Below are positions 1 through 8,631 of a stretch of 64,000 nucleotides of DNA, piece by piece; the stretch's first letter is position 1, and each line of letters begins with the position of its first letter. Source of the DNA: CATOSK01 sp034423195 (GTDB taxonomy: Bacteria; Chloroflexota; Dehalococcoidia; Lucifugimonadales; UBA3495); the NCBI GenBank assembly GCA_034423195.1, contig DAOUIZ010000035.1, positions 106,218-170,217 on the forward strand, read 5' to 3'. The notes beneath the pieces are model-generated. The model saw nothing but the letters and a program-made list of their open reading frames with translations. It had not been told where the DNA came from and did not search any database. The position numbers and the translations under genes are program-made.

Positions 1-601
1 CCGGAGTCTTGCCGAAGCCGATGCCAGGGTCGAGGATGATGCTGGCGCCGGGGACACCGGCAGCCTGGGCGGCAGCCGCGCTGGATGCCAGGCTGGCGAT
101 GACATCTTCGAGGACACTTTGGTATTCCCGGTTGTCCTGATTGTGCATGAGGATGATGCCGGCGCCGGCATCGGCGGCCAATTGGGCCAGGGCTGGGTCG
201 GCCTTGAGTCCCCAGATGTCGTTGATGATGGAGGCCCCCGCATCCAAAGCCCGACGGGCCACCGGGGATTTGTAAGTGTCCACGCTTATGGGGAGGGTTA
301 CCCTCGAGGCGATGGCTTCCAGGGCTGGGATCAGGCGGCGGAGCTCTTCATCGGCTTCGACGGGCTGGTGCCCGGGGCGGGTGGACTCGGCGCCGACATC
401 GAGGAAGTCCGCGCCTTCTTCCTGAAAGCGGAGGGCTTGGTCGACAATGGCGGGGATGTCCGATCCGAGGCCGTCACCGGAGAAAGAGTCCGGGGTGACG
501 TTGATGATCCCCATGACGTAGGTGCGGCGACCCCAGGCAAGGGGTTCGCCACCGGAGACGGGGAGGTTCTCAAAAAATGATGGGGACGGGGGTTGTGTCA
601 A
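1..601 (-). CDS. folP: Dihydropteroate synthase, 3' part cut by window edge
   Basis: Joins p-aminobenzoate to the hydroxymethyl-dihydropterin pyrophosphate in folate synthesis, in the cytosol. Translating the minus strand gives the N-terminal signature MGIINVTPDSF about 27 residues in, and DPGIGFGK close to the left edge; these are the two classic DHPS pterin-binding signatures. About 200 residues are visible and the C-terminal part lies outside the window. The start is uncertain: a TTG at 601-599 gives a family-typical leader before the first signature, and an in-frame GTG at 634-632 is possible. It is divergent from the carboxyltransferase gene that follows. Identification rests on the two motifs and is firm; the exact start is not. 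Confidence 0.9.
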   Translation of the reverse strand, partial: MTQPPSPSFFENLPVSGGEPLAWGRRTYVMGIINVTPDSFSGDGLGSDIPAIVDQALRFQEEGADFLDVGAESTRPGHQPVEADEELRRLIPALEAIASRVTLPISVDTYKSPVARRALDAGASIINDIWGLKADPALAQLAADAGAGIILMHNQDNREYQSVLEDVIASLASSAAAAQAAGVPGASIILDPGIGFGKTP

Positions 602-741
602 TGGGCACCGAATGCCTGTATCGGGTGGGGTCACCGGGTGGTGACAGAGGCGATTTTACCGGAGACGGAGGTTCCTTGCACGGCAGTTCCGCGCTCTGCT
701 AGCATGGGCCAGTCCCCGAACACGACGCCCGGAAGGCGGTT

Positions 742-2307
742 ATGGCCCTGGAAAAACGGCAGATTGACGAAAAAATCGAAGCCCTGGCCGAGATGCGGGA
801 GCAGTCCCTCCTGGGCGGGGGACAGCAGCGGATTGACCAGCAACACCAGCGGGGGAAGCTGACGGCGAGGGAGCGGCTGGCAAAGCTAATGGACGAGGGG
901 ACCTTCCAGGAGATTGACTCGTTTGTCACCCATCGAGCTACGGAGTTCGGGCTCGGCAACCGGACGTTCCTGGGGGACGCCGTGGTGACCGGATACGGGT
1001 CGGTGGACGGTAGGAAGGTCTTTGCCTACGCCCAGGACTTCACGGTCTTCGGCGGGTCGCTTTCCGAAGTGGTGGGGGAGAAAATCTGCAAGGTCATGGA
1101 CCTGGCGGGCAAGTCCGGGTGGCCGGTGGTGGGGTTGAATGATTCCGGCGGGGCGCGGATTCAGGAAGGGGCGGACAGCCTGGCGGCATACGGAGATATT
1201 TTCCTGCGGAACACGCGGTACTCGGGGGTGATTCCGCAGATCTCGGTGATCATGGGGCCGTCGGCGGGGGGAGCGGTCTACTCTCCGGCGATAACGGACT
1301 TCATCTTCATGGTGCAGGGCACCGGGCAGATGTACATAACCGGGCCGGATGTGGTGAAGGCGGTGACCGGGGCGGACGTGACCCACGAGGAACTGGGCGG
1401 AGCGGACTCCCACGCTTCCCGGAGCGGCGTGGCCCACTTTGTGTATCCGACGGAAGAAGAGTGCCTGAGCGAGGTAAGGCGGCTGCTGAGTTTTCTGCCA
1501 TCGAACAACGTGGGGGACCCGCCGGTCTACGCCACGAGTGATCCGGCGGGGCGGGAAGAGCCGGAGCTGCGGTATATCGTTCCCGACGAGGCCAACCGCC
1601 CCTATGACGTGAGGGACATAGTTTACCGGCTGGTGGACGACGAAGAGTTCATGGAGGTGCAGCCGGCCTACGCTCCGAACGTGGTGGTGGGGTTCGCCCG
1701 GTTCGATGGACGGCCGGTGGGGATCGTGGGGAACCAACCGGCGTACCTGGCGGGGGTGCTGGATATCAACGCATCGGCGAAGGCGGCGCGGTTTGTCAGA
1801 TTCTGCGACTGCTTCAGCATCCCGCTGGTGACGCTGGTGGACGTTCCGGGGTTCATGCCGGGGGTGGACCAGGAGTACGGGGGGATTATCCGGCACGGGG
1901 CAAAGCTCATCTACGCCTACGCGGAAGCAACGGTGCCGAAGATAAGCGTCATCACCCGCAAGGCATACGGCGGGGCGTACATCGTGATGAGCAGCAAGCA
2001 TCTGAGCGCGGACATCAACCTGGCGTGGCCGTCGGCGGAGATCGCGGTGATGGGTCCCGACGGAGCGGTGAACATCATCCACCGGGAGCAGATTTCCCAG
2101 TCGGAGAACCCGGAGCAGACCAGGCTGGAACTGGCGAAGGACTACCAGGAGAGGTTCACCAATCCCTACGTGGCGGCGAGCCGGGGATACCTGGATGACG
2201 TAATCGACCCGGCCCAGACCAGGGGGAGAATAGTGTCGTCGCTGGATGTTCTCCAGGGAAAGCGGGACAGTCTGCCGCCACGGAAACACGGGAACATCCC
2301 CCTTTAA
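742..2307 (+). CDS. Acyl-CoA carboxylase carboxyltransferase (PccB-type)
   Basis: Carboxyltransferase beta subunit of 521 residues, the usual length for propionyl-CoA or acetyl/propionyl-CoA carboxylases. It moves CO2 from biotin to the acyl-CoA, feeding propionate and odd-chain or branched-chain breakdown via methylmalonyl-CoA. Visible motifs are NDSGGARIQEG and GPSAGGAVYSPA (N-terminal crotonase-like half, oxyanion loop) and PGFMPGVDQEYGG with KAYGGAYIVM (C-terminal half). The ATG at 742 follows an AAGGCGG ribosome site. No biotin carboxylase or biotin carrier gene is in the window, so its alpha partner must lie elsewhere. Methylmalonyl-CoA decarboxylase alpha is a related alternative. The family is certain; the acyl substrate is inferred. 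Confidence 0.93.
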   Translation: MALEKRQIDEKIEALAEMREQSLLGGGQQRIDQQHQRGKLTARERLAKLMDEGTFQEIDSFVTHRATEFGLGNRTFLGDAVVTGYGSVDGRKVFAYAQDFTVFGGSLSEVVGEKICKVMDLAGKSGWPVVGLNDSGGARIQEGADSLAAYGDIFLRNTRYSGVIPQISVIMGPSAGGAVYSPAITDFIFMVQGTGQMYITGPDVVKAVTGADVTHEELGGADSHASRSGVAHFVYPTEEECLSEVRRLLSFLPSNNVGDPPVYATSDPAGREEPELRYIVPDEANRPYDVRDIVYRLVDDEEFMEVQPAYAPNVVVGFARFDGRPVGIVGNQPAYLAGVLDINASAKAARFVRFCDCFSIPLVTLVDVPGFMPGVDQEYGGIIRHGAKLIYAYAEATVPKISVITRKAYGGAYIVMSSKHLSADINLAWPSAEIAVMGPDGAVNIIHREQISQSENPEQTRLELAKDYQERFTNPYVAASRGYLDDVIDPAQTRGRIVSSLDVLQGKRDSLPPRKHGNIPL

Positions 2308-2336
2308 CAGTTCTCCGCGGTATTAAAGGATAGGCA

Positions 2337-3344
2337 ATGGAATTTGGACTTTTCGACCAGTTGCCCTGTGCGCCGACCCAGGATGTCGGCGCGCGCTATA
2401 ACGACATCATCGCCCAGGGGCAGTTGGCCGACAGGCTGGGGCTGGATGCGGTCTGGCTGGCGGAGTATCACTTCAATCCCCGGTTTTCCGTGTTGCCGGC
2501 GCCGCTGCTGGTGGCGTCAGCCATCGCGCGATGCACGGAGCGGGTCAAGGTGGCGACGGCGGTGAACCTGCTTCCCCTGCACCAGCCGGTGCGCCTGGCG
2601 GAGGAGTGGGCGACGTTGGACGTGCTGTCGGGGGGAAGGGCGGTGTTCGGCATCGGTCGAGGGTCCAACCCGGAGCACTACTCGGGAATGGGGATCGCGA
2701 CAGAAGAAGGGAGGCCGAGGTTCCTGGAGGCGCTGGACGTGGTGATCAAGTGCTGGACGGAGGAACGGCTGGATCATCACGGGGAGTTTTTCCAGGCGGA
2801 CGACGTGGCGGTGGTGCCCAAGCCGGTGCAGAAGCCTCACCCGCCGGTATACATTGCATCCAACAGCGAGGACACCTTTCCGATGGTGGGGGCGCTGGGG
2901 CACAACATCCTGGTGACCCCGCTGATAATCACCCACGAGGGGGTGAAGAGGGGGTTGGCGTCCTACCGGGAGCAACTGGTCAAGAACGGGCACGATCCGG
3001 CGGGGGTCAAGGTCTTGCCGACGCTGGCGGCGTGCGTGGCGGAGAGCCGGGAGAAGGCAGAGGCGGTGCTGAGGCCGACGATAGACAACTACCTGGGGGT
3101 GCTGAGGACGGGGCGGTCGCGGGGATCGGGCCGGGCGGCGACGGTGACGACGGACGAGTTTCTGAAGGACTACGCCATTGTCGGGGATCCCAGCGAGGTT
3201 ACGGAGCAGATCCAGGCGATCCGGGAGATGTTCGACTGCCAGGGAGTCATATTCTGGCACAACATCGGGGGGTTGGTGCCGCACGAGGAGATCGTCAAGT
3301 CCCTGGAGCTGTTCACGGACAAGGTGCTGCCGAATTTCCGGTAG
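2337..3344 (+). CDS. LLM-class flavin-dependent oxidoreductase
   Basis: Bacterial luciferase-like monooxygenase of 335 residues, a TIM-barrel that uses reduced flavin (FMNH2 or F420H2). N-terminal MEFGLFDQL and the AEYHF segment at about residues 43-47 are typical of the LuxA-like group, as are VATAVNLLPLHQPVRLAEEW and GRAVFGIGRGSNP in the barrel core. It starts 29 bp after the carboxyltransferase and is probably co-transcribed. The substrate is unknown. A second, clearly different LLM protein is encoded at 47225-48274. Such enzymes are strongly amplified in SAR202 Chloroflexota, which is one reason for the taxonomic guess. Confidence 0.88.
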   Translation: MEFGLFDQLPCAPTQDVGARYNDIIAQGQLADRLGLDAVWLAEYHFNPRFSVLPAPLLVASAIARCTERVKVATAVNLLPLHQPVRLAEEWATLDVLSGGRAVFGIGRGSNPEHYSGMGIATEEGRPRFLEALDVVIKCWTEERLDHHGEFFQADDVAVVPKPVQKPHPPVYIASNSEDTFPMVGALGHNILVTPLIITHEGVKRGLASYREQLVKNGHDPAGVKVLPTLAACVAESREKAEAVLRPTIDNYLGVLRTGRSRGSGRAATVTTDEFLKDYAIVGDPSEVTEQIQAIREMFDCQGVIFWHNIGGLVPHEEIVKSLELFTDKVLPNFR

Positions 3345-3387
3345 GCCGCCGCTGGAGGAAAGGGAAGGGCCGGGGTAAGCTAAAGGT

Positions 3388-3948
3388 ATGGAGACGATAC
3401 CGCCACTGCCGGAGCCGGGCAACCAGAGTCCCGAAGACCGCCGGGCCATCAGCCGCCGGTTCATCATGCAAGCCAGGAAAGAACTGGAGGAAGGCCACCG
3501 CCTCCAGGCCGGGGAGAAGGCGTGGGCTGCCGTTGCCCAACATTTGAAGATCGTCGGCCACGAGAGGGGATGGCAGCACACCGCTCACCGGCAGGTGGAG
3601 AGCATTGGCCGGCATATCAGGGCCGAGTACCCCGACCTGGACTCGGCTCCCCTGGCTGATACCCTTTCCGATGCGTACCGGGTGGGCCACATCAACTTCT
3701 ACGAGAACCAGGAAGAACATGAGAGGATAGCGGCACTGGTGGATGATGTTGAACGGGAGCTGCCCAACCTGGAGCGACTGACCAGGGAAGCCGCCGAAAA
3801 CCCGCGTCCGTTCGAAATTGCAACCAGCGGCCAACGGAGGCAGTTGCGGGAAGTGACCGGGGACAGGCTGCTGGAAATCGGGGATTCCTCTCCGGTCGGG
3901 TTTTCGCTCAGGCACCCGGAGCCGAAAGACGGAGACGGGGCCAGTTAA
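3388..3948 (+). CDS. PaREP1/HEPN-like small helical protein
   Basis: Protein of 186 residues, predicted helical, with no signal peptide or membrane segment. Residues about 27-60 (ARKELEEGHRLQAGEKAWAA, then HERGWQHTAH) resemble the PaREP1/HEPN pattern: an acidic first helix, a Lys/Trp-rich second helix, then RGW-x-H. HEPN proteins often act as RNases or as partners of nucleotidyltransferases, but no canonical R-x4-6-H RNase motif is obvious and no MNT gene is adjacent. The ATG at 3388 has AAAGGT directly upstream. It lies between the LLM oxidoreductase and rarA. Function unknown; the family call is from pattern memory. A related small gene is at 16768-17205. Confidence 0.6.
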   Translation: METIPPLPEPGNQSPEDRRAISRRFIMQARKELEEGHRLQAGEKAWAAVAQHLKIVGHERGWQHTAHRQVESIGRHIRAEYPDLDSAPLADTLSDAYRVGHINFYENQEEHERIAALVDDVERELPNLERLTREAAENPRPFEIATSGQRRQLREVTGDRLLEIGDSSPVGFSLRHPEPKDGDGAS

Positions 3949-3980
3949 ACTCCCCAATCCCATCCAGCGGGGACGTTCCA

Positions 3981-5306
3981 ATGACGCTTTTCGAGCATGA
4001 CCGGCAGCAGCGGGCGATGGCGCTGGCGCCGCTGCCGGAACGGATGCGTCCCCGCTCGTTTGACGAGTTCGTGGGGCAGGAGCATGTGCTGGGCTCGGAC
4101 CGGGCGCTGCGGAGGGCCATCGACGCGGACCGGGCGCCGTCGTTCATCCTGTGGGGACCACCGGGAAGCGGGAAGACGACGCTGGCCCGGCTGGTGGCAG
4201 GGGTCACGGAAGCCCACTTCGAGCCGATCAGCGCGGTCACGTCGGGAGTGGCCGACCTGCGGCGGATCGTGGGGGAGGCCAAGGAACGGCAGGGCCTGTA
4301 CCGGCAACCGACAATCCTGTTTGTAGATGAAATCCACAGGTTCAACAAGGCGCAGCAGGACGTGATTCTGCCCCACGTCGAGGACGGGACGTTCACGTTC
4401 ATCGGGGCGACGACGGAGAACCCGTCCTTTGAGGTCAACGCTCCGCTGCTGTCGCGGTGCCGGGTGGTGACGCTGTACAGCCTGGAGCCGGAGCAGATGG
4501 CGCAGGTGGTGGGCCGGGCGCTGTCGGACCCGGAACGAGGGCTGGGAAAGCTGGGAGTCAGCCTGTCCGATGAAGCGCTGGAGCACCTGATCAACATCGC
4601 CAACGGCGACGCGCGGGTGGCGCTGAACGCGCTGGAAACGGCGGCGGTGGCGTCCATGCCGGGAGCGGGACCGGTCCGGTCAATCGGGTTGGAGGCAATT
4701 TCGGACGCGCTCCAGCGACGGTCTCCGGTGTACGACAAGGCGGGGGACAGCCACTACGACACGATTTCAGCCTTTATCAAGTCGGTGCGCGGGTCCTCGC
4801 CGGACGGGGCGCTGTACTGGCTGGCACGGATGATCGAGGCCGGGGAGGAACCGCTGTTCATTGCGCGGCGGCTGGTAATCCTGGCTGCCGAGGATATCGG
4901 GTTGGCCGACCCGCAGGCCCTTGGCGTGGCGGTGGCGGCGCAGCAGGCGGTCCATTTCGTGGGTATGCCGGAGGGCAGGATTCCGCTGGCGGAGGCGGCG
5001 GTCTACCTGGCATCTGCTCCGAAGAGCAATACGGCCTACATGGGCCTGGAGCGGGCGTTGGAGGACGTGAGGGGCCGGCCCAACGAGCCGGTGCCGCTGC
5101 ACCTGCGGAACGCGGTCACCGGGTTGACGCGGGATATGGGTTACGGGAAGGACTACCGTTACTCCCACGACCACCCCGGGCACTTTGTCCGGCAGGAGTT
5201 TCTGCCGCCGGGGTTGGCGGGGCGGCGGTACTTTTTCCCTTCGACGGAGGGGGCGGAGCCGGAGATTGCAGAACGGCTGAGGGAGTGGTGGGGAGAGGAA
5301 GGGTAG
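3981..5306 (+). CDS. rarA: Replication-associated recombination protein A (AAA+ ATPase)
   Basis: RarA/MgsA (WRNIP1/Mgs1 family) of 441 residues, an AAA+ clamp-loader-like ATPase acting at stalled replication forks. Walker A GPPGSGKT is at residues 59-66, Walker B is FVDEIHRFNKAQQD, sensor 1 is GATTENPSFEVN and the arginine finger is in LLSRCRV. The C-terminal tetramerisation domain contains GYGKDYRYSHDHPGHF, diagnostic of this family. The N-terminal LPERMRPRSFDEFVGQ is also typical. The ATG at 3981 follows a GGGGA site. It converges on the isochorismatase-like gene with only about 20 bp between stops. Confidence 0.95.
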   Translation: MTLFEHDRQQRAMALAPLPERMRPRSFDEFVGQEHVLGSDRALRRAIDADRAPSFILWGPPGSGKTTLARLVAGVTEAHFEPISAVTSGVADLRRIVGEAKERQGLYRQPTILFVDEIHRFNKAQQDVILPHVEDGTFTFIGATTENPSFEVNAPLLSRCRVVTLYSLEPEQMAQVVGRALSDPERGLGKLGVSLSDEALEHLINIANGDARVALNALETAAVASMPGAGPVRSIGLEAISDALQRRSPVYDKAGDSHYDTISAFIKSVRGSSPDGALYWLARMIEAGEEPLFIARRLVILAAEDIGLADPQALGVAVAAQQAVHFVGMPEGRIPLAEAAVYLASAPKSNTAYMGLERALEDVRGRPNEPVPLHLRNAVTGLTRDMGYGKDYRYSHDHPGHFVRQEFLPPGLAGRRYFFPSTEGAEPEIAERLREWWGEEG

Positions 5307-5326
5307 CTTTCCCCGGACGATTCGGG

Positions 5327-5914
5327 CTAGGCAGCCAAGGCCTTAATCACGTCCTCGGACTGGACCACGTCGGCCTGGCGGGGGAAGATGCGCTGGGTGA
5401 GGAAGTCGTGGACCTCCGGGTCGGAGTCGGAGCAGCAGTCCTCAACGATATAGAGGCGGTAGTCGGAGTCGGCGGCGTAGCGGGTGGTGGAGAGTACGAC
5501 TCCGCTGGTGGCGTAGCCGAGCAGGACGATGGTCTCGATGTTGTTGGCGCGGAGGCTCATGTCCAGGTCGGTGCCGTAGAGGGCGTTGACCCGGTGCTTG
5601 CCGGCGACGATCTCTCCTTCGATGGGCCGGACGCCTTCGTGGATGACCTGGATGGGGTCGCTGACGGCCGGGGCGCCGGAAGCCTTGCGCTGGCTGAAGG
5701 TCTTGTTCCGGTCGCTGATTTCGGGGTAGCCGGGGCGGAAGACGGTGGCAGAGTAGCAGACCAATAGTCCGGCGTCCCGGGCGGCCTGCTGGACGGCCTG
5801 GGTTTTGGCGACGACGCCCCGGTCCACGGCGTGGGGGAGGGAGGTCATCATGTCGGCGTAGAAGTCGGCGATGAGCAGGGCGGTGGTGGACTTGTCCAGG
5901 GCTATATCGGCCAT
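5327..5914 (-). CDS. Isochorismatase-fold hydrolase lacking the usual catalytic Cys
   Basis: Protein of 195 residues in the isochorismatase/nicotinamidase-like fold. The Asp of the triad falls in LIADFYADMM (about residues 16-25) and the Lys in AGKHRVNALYGTDLD. At the nucleophile loop most cysteine hydrolases have G-x-A-T-x-x-C-V; here it reads GYATSGVVLSTTRYA, so valine replaces cysteine. I start it at MADIALDK (5914); the reading frame continues 69 codons upstream but that stretch is proline/serine-rich noise. It sits 70 bp downstream of the threonine aldolase on the same strand. Known relatives share GVVLST, so this looks like a subfamily trait rather than a lesion. Substrate unknown. Confidence 0.85.
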   Translation of the reverse strand: MADIALDKSTTALLIADFYADMMTSLPHAVDRGVVAKTQAVQQAARDAGLLVCYSATVFRPGYPEISDRNKTFSQRKASGAPAVSDPIQVIHEGVRPIEGEIVAGKHRVNALYGTDLDMSLRANNIETIVLLGYATSGVVLSTTRYAADSDYRLYIVEDCCSDSDPEVHDFLTQRIFPRQADVVQSEDVIKALAA

Positions 5915-5984
5915 TGCGTCCTCACGAGGTGTTGGACTGTCAGGGTTCCTTCGATGGTTCTTGGATTCTCTGCCGGGGCGGGCG

Positions 5985-7046
5985 TTACTTCCCGGATGAG
6001 GACTTGAGAGCGCCGACGGCGTGGGCCGTGCGGGCAAGGGCGTCTTCGATGTCGGCGGAGTCGACCTCCCGGTGGGTGACCATGCGGATGGAGCGGGGGC
6101 CGGGGGAACTGACCAGGACATCCTCTTCCTTGAGGACGTTGATGAGGTCAGAGGCCATTCCGACGGACTGGTCCACGTCGAAGATGACGATGTTGGTCTG
6201 GATGGAGTCCGGGTCCACGGTGAGGCCGTCGATGTTGGCCAATCCCTGGGCGAGGCGGCGGGCGTTGGCGTGGTCGTCGGCGAGGCGGTCGACCATCGTG
6301 TCGAGGGCTATGAGACCGGCGGCGGCGAGGATTCCGGCCTGGCGCATTCCGCCTCCGACCATCTTCCGCCAGCGGAGGGCTTCGTCTATGAAGTCCTGGT
6401 CGCCGCACAGGACGGATCCAACGGGGCAACTGAGGGCCTTGGAAAGGCAGAAGGATACGTCGTCCACGTCCTTGACCAGCTCGCTGGCGGGGACTTCCAG
6501 GGCGACGGCGGCGTTGAAGACGCGCGCTCCGTCCAGGTGGACCTTGGCTCCCGCGGCGTGGGCCACTTCGGCAACGGCCCTGGTGTCCTGGGGGGTCAGG
6601 ACGCCGCCGCTGCAGCGGTTGTGGGTGTTTTCCAGGCAGACGAGGGTGGTGGGGGGCATGTGGACGTTTCCCCGGGGGCGGATGGCGGCCTGAAGATCGC
6701 CGGCGCTGATTTCTCCCTGGGGCCCGTTGGGGACGAGCCTGATCTGGGCTCCCGCCAGGGCGGAGGCGCCGGCGGACTCGTTCCAGAAGATGTGGGCCTG
6801 GTCTCCCATGACGACCTCATCGCCGCGCTGGCAGTGGGACAGGACGGCGACCAGGTTACTCATGGTGCCGCTGGCCATGAGGAGACCGGCTTCCTTGCCG
6901 AGCATCTCGGCGGCGCGTTCCTGGAGGCGGTTGATGGAAGGGTCTTCGCCGTAGACGTCGTCGCCGACCTCGGCGCCGGCCATGGCCTGCCGCATGGCAT
7001 CGGTGGGCTTGGTAATGGTGTCGCTGCGCAGGTCGATGATGCTCAT
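5985..7046 (-). CDS. Low-specificity L-threonine aldolase
   Basis: PLP-dependent fold-type I aldolase of 353 residues (beta-eliminating lyase family) that cleaves threonine/allo-threonine to glycine and acetaldehyde. It opens with IDLRSDTITKPT, followed by GDDVYGEDPSINRLQ, both family hallmarks; the PLP lysine is in FCLSKALSCPVGS, and HLDGARVFNAA holds the cofactor Asp. I chose ATG at 7046 because GAGG lies 8 nt upstream; an ATG two codons earlier is possible. It is probably transcribed with the isochorismatase-like gene downstream and is divergent from the hydrolase at 7211. Confidence 0.92.
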   Translation of the reverse strand: MSIIDLRSDTITKPTDAMRQAMAGAEVGDDVYGEDPSINRLQERAAEMLGKEAGLLMASGTMSNLVAVLSHCQRGDEVVMGDQAHIFWNESAGASALAGAQIRLVPNGPQGEISAGDLQAAIRPRGNVHMPPTTLVCLENTHNRCSGGVLTPQDTRAVAEVAHAAGAKVHLDGARVFNAAVALEVPASELVKDVDDVSFCLSKALSCPVGSVLCGDQDFIDEALRWRKMVGGGMRQAGILAAAGLIALDTMVDRLADDHANARRLAQGLANIDGLTVDPDSIQTNIVIFDVDQSVGMASDLINVLKEEDVLVSSPGPRSIRMVTHREVDSADIEDALARTAHAVGALKSSSGK

Positions 7047-7210
7047 GAACATAACCTCGTTGCGTGGATGGAATGGGCGGAAAGCGGGCAGATAGTGCCG
7101 CTCAAAGGACGAAAATCCGCTGGTCATTCTAGCAGTATTCCTTGCCAAACACTACACGGATTCTCTAAGATTGCCGGAGCCTGGGAGCAAGGATTTGCGG
7201 AGGGCGAACC

Positions 7211-7864
7211 ATGAGACAAAGCGCGGTGACCTTCAAGGCGAAAGGCCTGAACTTTGAAGGAGTGATGGCCACCCCGGATGACGAAGGCGGGAAGATTCCC
7301 GGGGTGGTCATCTGCCATCCCCACCCGCTCTTCGGGGGGAGCATGGACAACAACGTGGTGATGTCGCTGGCGTTCGCGCTGGCGCGGGAAGGGATCGCCT
7401 GCCTGCGGTTCAATTTCCGGGGGGTGGGGAACAGCGGCGGCGAACACACCAAGGGGGAGAAGGAACACGAAGAGGCGCTGGCGGCGATTGACCTGCTGAA
7501 GGCGTGGCCCGGCGTGGACGACAAGCGGATCGGCCTGGCCGGGTATTCCTTCGGCACGCGGGTGGTGTGCGCCCATCCGGAGCTGCATAAAGTCCCCAAG
7601 GCGTTCGCGCTGGTTTCTCCGTCCTTTGAGGCGCTGGATACGGCGAAGCTGAAGAAAGCGAAGCAACCCAAGCTGGTCATTACCGGGGACCGGGACAAGC
7701 TGATCCAGGCGGAGAACCTGCAGCCGGTGCTGGAGTCGTTCGAGAATCCGCCGGCGTTCAAGCTGGTGGAGGGCGTGGACCATTTCTGGTACGGGAAAGA
7801 AGACCTGATGACCGAAGAGGTCGTGCCGTTCTTCGTCAAGAACCTGGCCAAGAACCTGGCCTGA
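7211..7864 (+). CDS. Alpha/beta hydrolase, dienelactone-hydrolase-like
   Basis: Small alpha/beta hydrolase of 217 residues with nucleophile Ser113 in GYSFG, acid Asp in TGDRD (about 160-162) and His191 in VDHFW. The N-terminal GVVICHPHPLFGGSMDNNVV motif and RFNFRGVGNSGGEH are typical of the group of cytosolic esterases often annotated as CocE/DLH-like. It precedes lspA by 3 bp and is likely co-transcribed with lspA and rluD. A same-length paralogue is at 44010-44651, with the catalytic Ser at the same position 113 and His at 191. Substrate unknown. Confidence 0.85.
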   Translation: MRQSAVTFKAKGLNFEGVMATPDDEGGKIPGVVICHPHPLFGGSMDNNVVMSLAFALAREGIACLRFNFRGVGNSGGEHTKGEKEHEEALAAIDLLKAWPGVDDKRIGLAGYSFGTRVVCAHPELHKVPKAFALVSPSFEALDTAKLKKAKQPKLVITGDRDKLIQAENLQPVLESFENPPAFKLVEGVDHFWYGKEDLMTEEVVPFFVKNLAKNLA

Positions 7865-7867
7865 GCG

Positions 7868-8572
7868 ATGGTTGATGCCCCACCGTCCGGGGGGCCGGAG
7901 GCCCCGCGGCGAAAACCAATCTACCTGGATTTCACGCTGCTGCAGTCGGCGGCCCTGGTCTTCCTGCTCGACCAACTGACCAAGTACCTGGTTATCCAGA
8001 CGCTGGCCCCCGGAATGTCGTTCCCGTTCCGGGGGTTCTTCAGGTTTACCCACGTCCACAATACGGGGAGCGCCTTCGGGATTTTCCAGGGATTCAACAC
8101 TCCCCTGATCTTCGTGTCGATAATCGGGATAGTAATCCTGACGCTGATCTACCGGAGCCAGGAGCGTCCGAGCAACCTGCTGCGGTTGAGCCTGGCGCTG
8201 CAGTTGGGGGGCGCGTTCGGGAACCTGGCGGACCGGGTGCGGCTGGGGTTCGTAACCGACTTCATCGACATTGGGCCGTGGCCGGTGTTCAACATTGCGG
8301 ATGCGGCGATCGTCTCCGGGCTGTTCATCCTGGGCTGGGTGTTTACCAGGCCAACACCAGCTCCGGAGAAGCCGACTGTGCCCGAGGATAGCCGGTCTTA
8401 TTTCGTTGGCGGGAAACGGCCTGACCCGGTTGATGCGGGGACGGAAGCGGGGGGCGCTACCCTATCCAATGGGGAGGATGCCGGCGACGGGGAGCCGGTC
8501 AGCGGCCCGGAAGATGACGCCGATTCCGCCGGGGTTGAAAAACTGAAACCGGAACGGACGGGAGTGGACTGA
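7868..8572 (+). CDS. lspA: Lipoprotein signal peptidase (signal peptidase II)
   Basis: Inner-membrane aspartyl protease that cleaves lipoprotein signal peptides after diacylglyceryl modification. Four hydrophobic segments fall within residues 20-160. The catalytic aspartates are D122 in GGAFGNLADRVRLG and D145 in PVFNIADAAI, and HNTGSAFG precedes them. At 234 residues it is about 70 longer than usual: residues after about 163 form a hydrophilic Pro/Gly/Asp/Glu-rich tail with no similarity I recognise. The ATG at 7868 starts 3 bp after the previous stop. The core is certain; the tail may be a lineage trait. Confidence 0.94.
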   Translation: MVDAPPSGGPEAPRRKPIYLDFTLLQSAALVFLLDQLTKYLVIQTLAPGMSFPFRGFFRFTHVHNTGSAFGIFQGFNTPLIFVSIIGIVILTLIYRSQERPSNLLRLSLALQLGGAFGNLADRVRLGFVTDFIDIGPWPVFNIADAAIVSGLFILGWVFTRPTPAPEKPTVPEDSRSYFVGGKRPDPVDAGTEAGGATLSNGEDAGDGEPVSGPEDDADSAGVEKLKPERTGVD

Positions 8573-8631
8573 CGGAGAAGGCAGTCATAGGCGAGGTCAA
8601 GAACAGTCCCAAGACCCGTTCCTGGACGCTG

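Noticed and set aside
886..2289. 467-residue open frame on the minus strand opposite the carboxyltransferase
   Set aside because: Arises from high GC at third codon positions; protein is His/Arg/Pro-rich without any known motif, and the plus-strand gene is certain.
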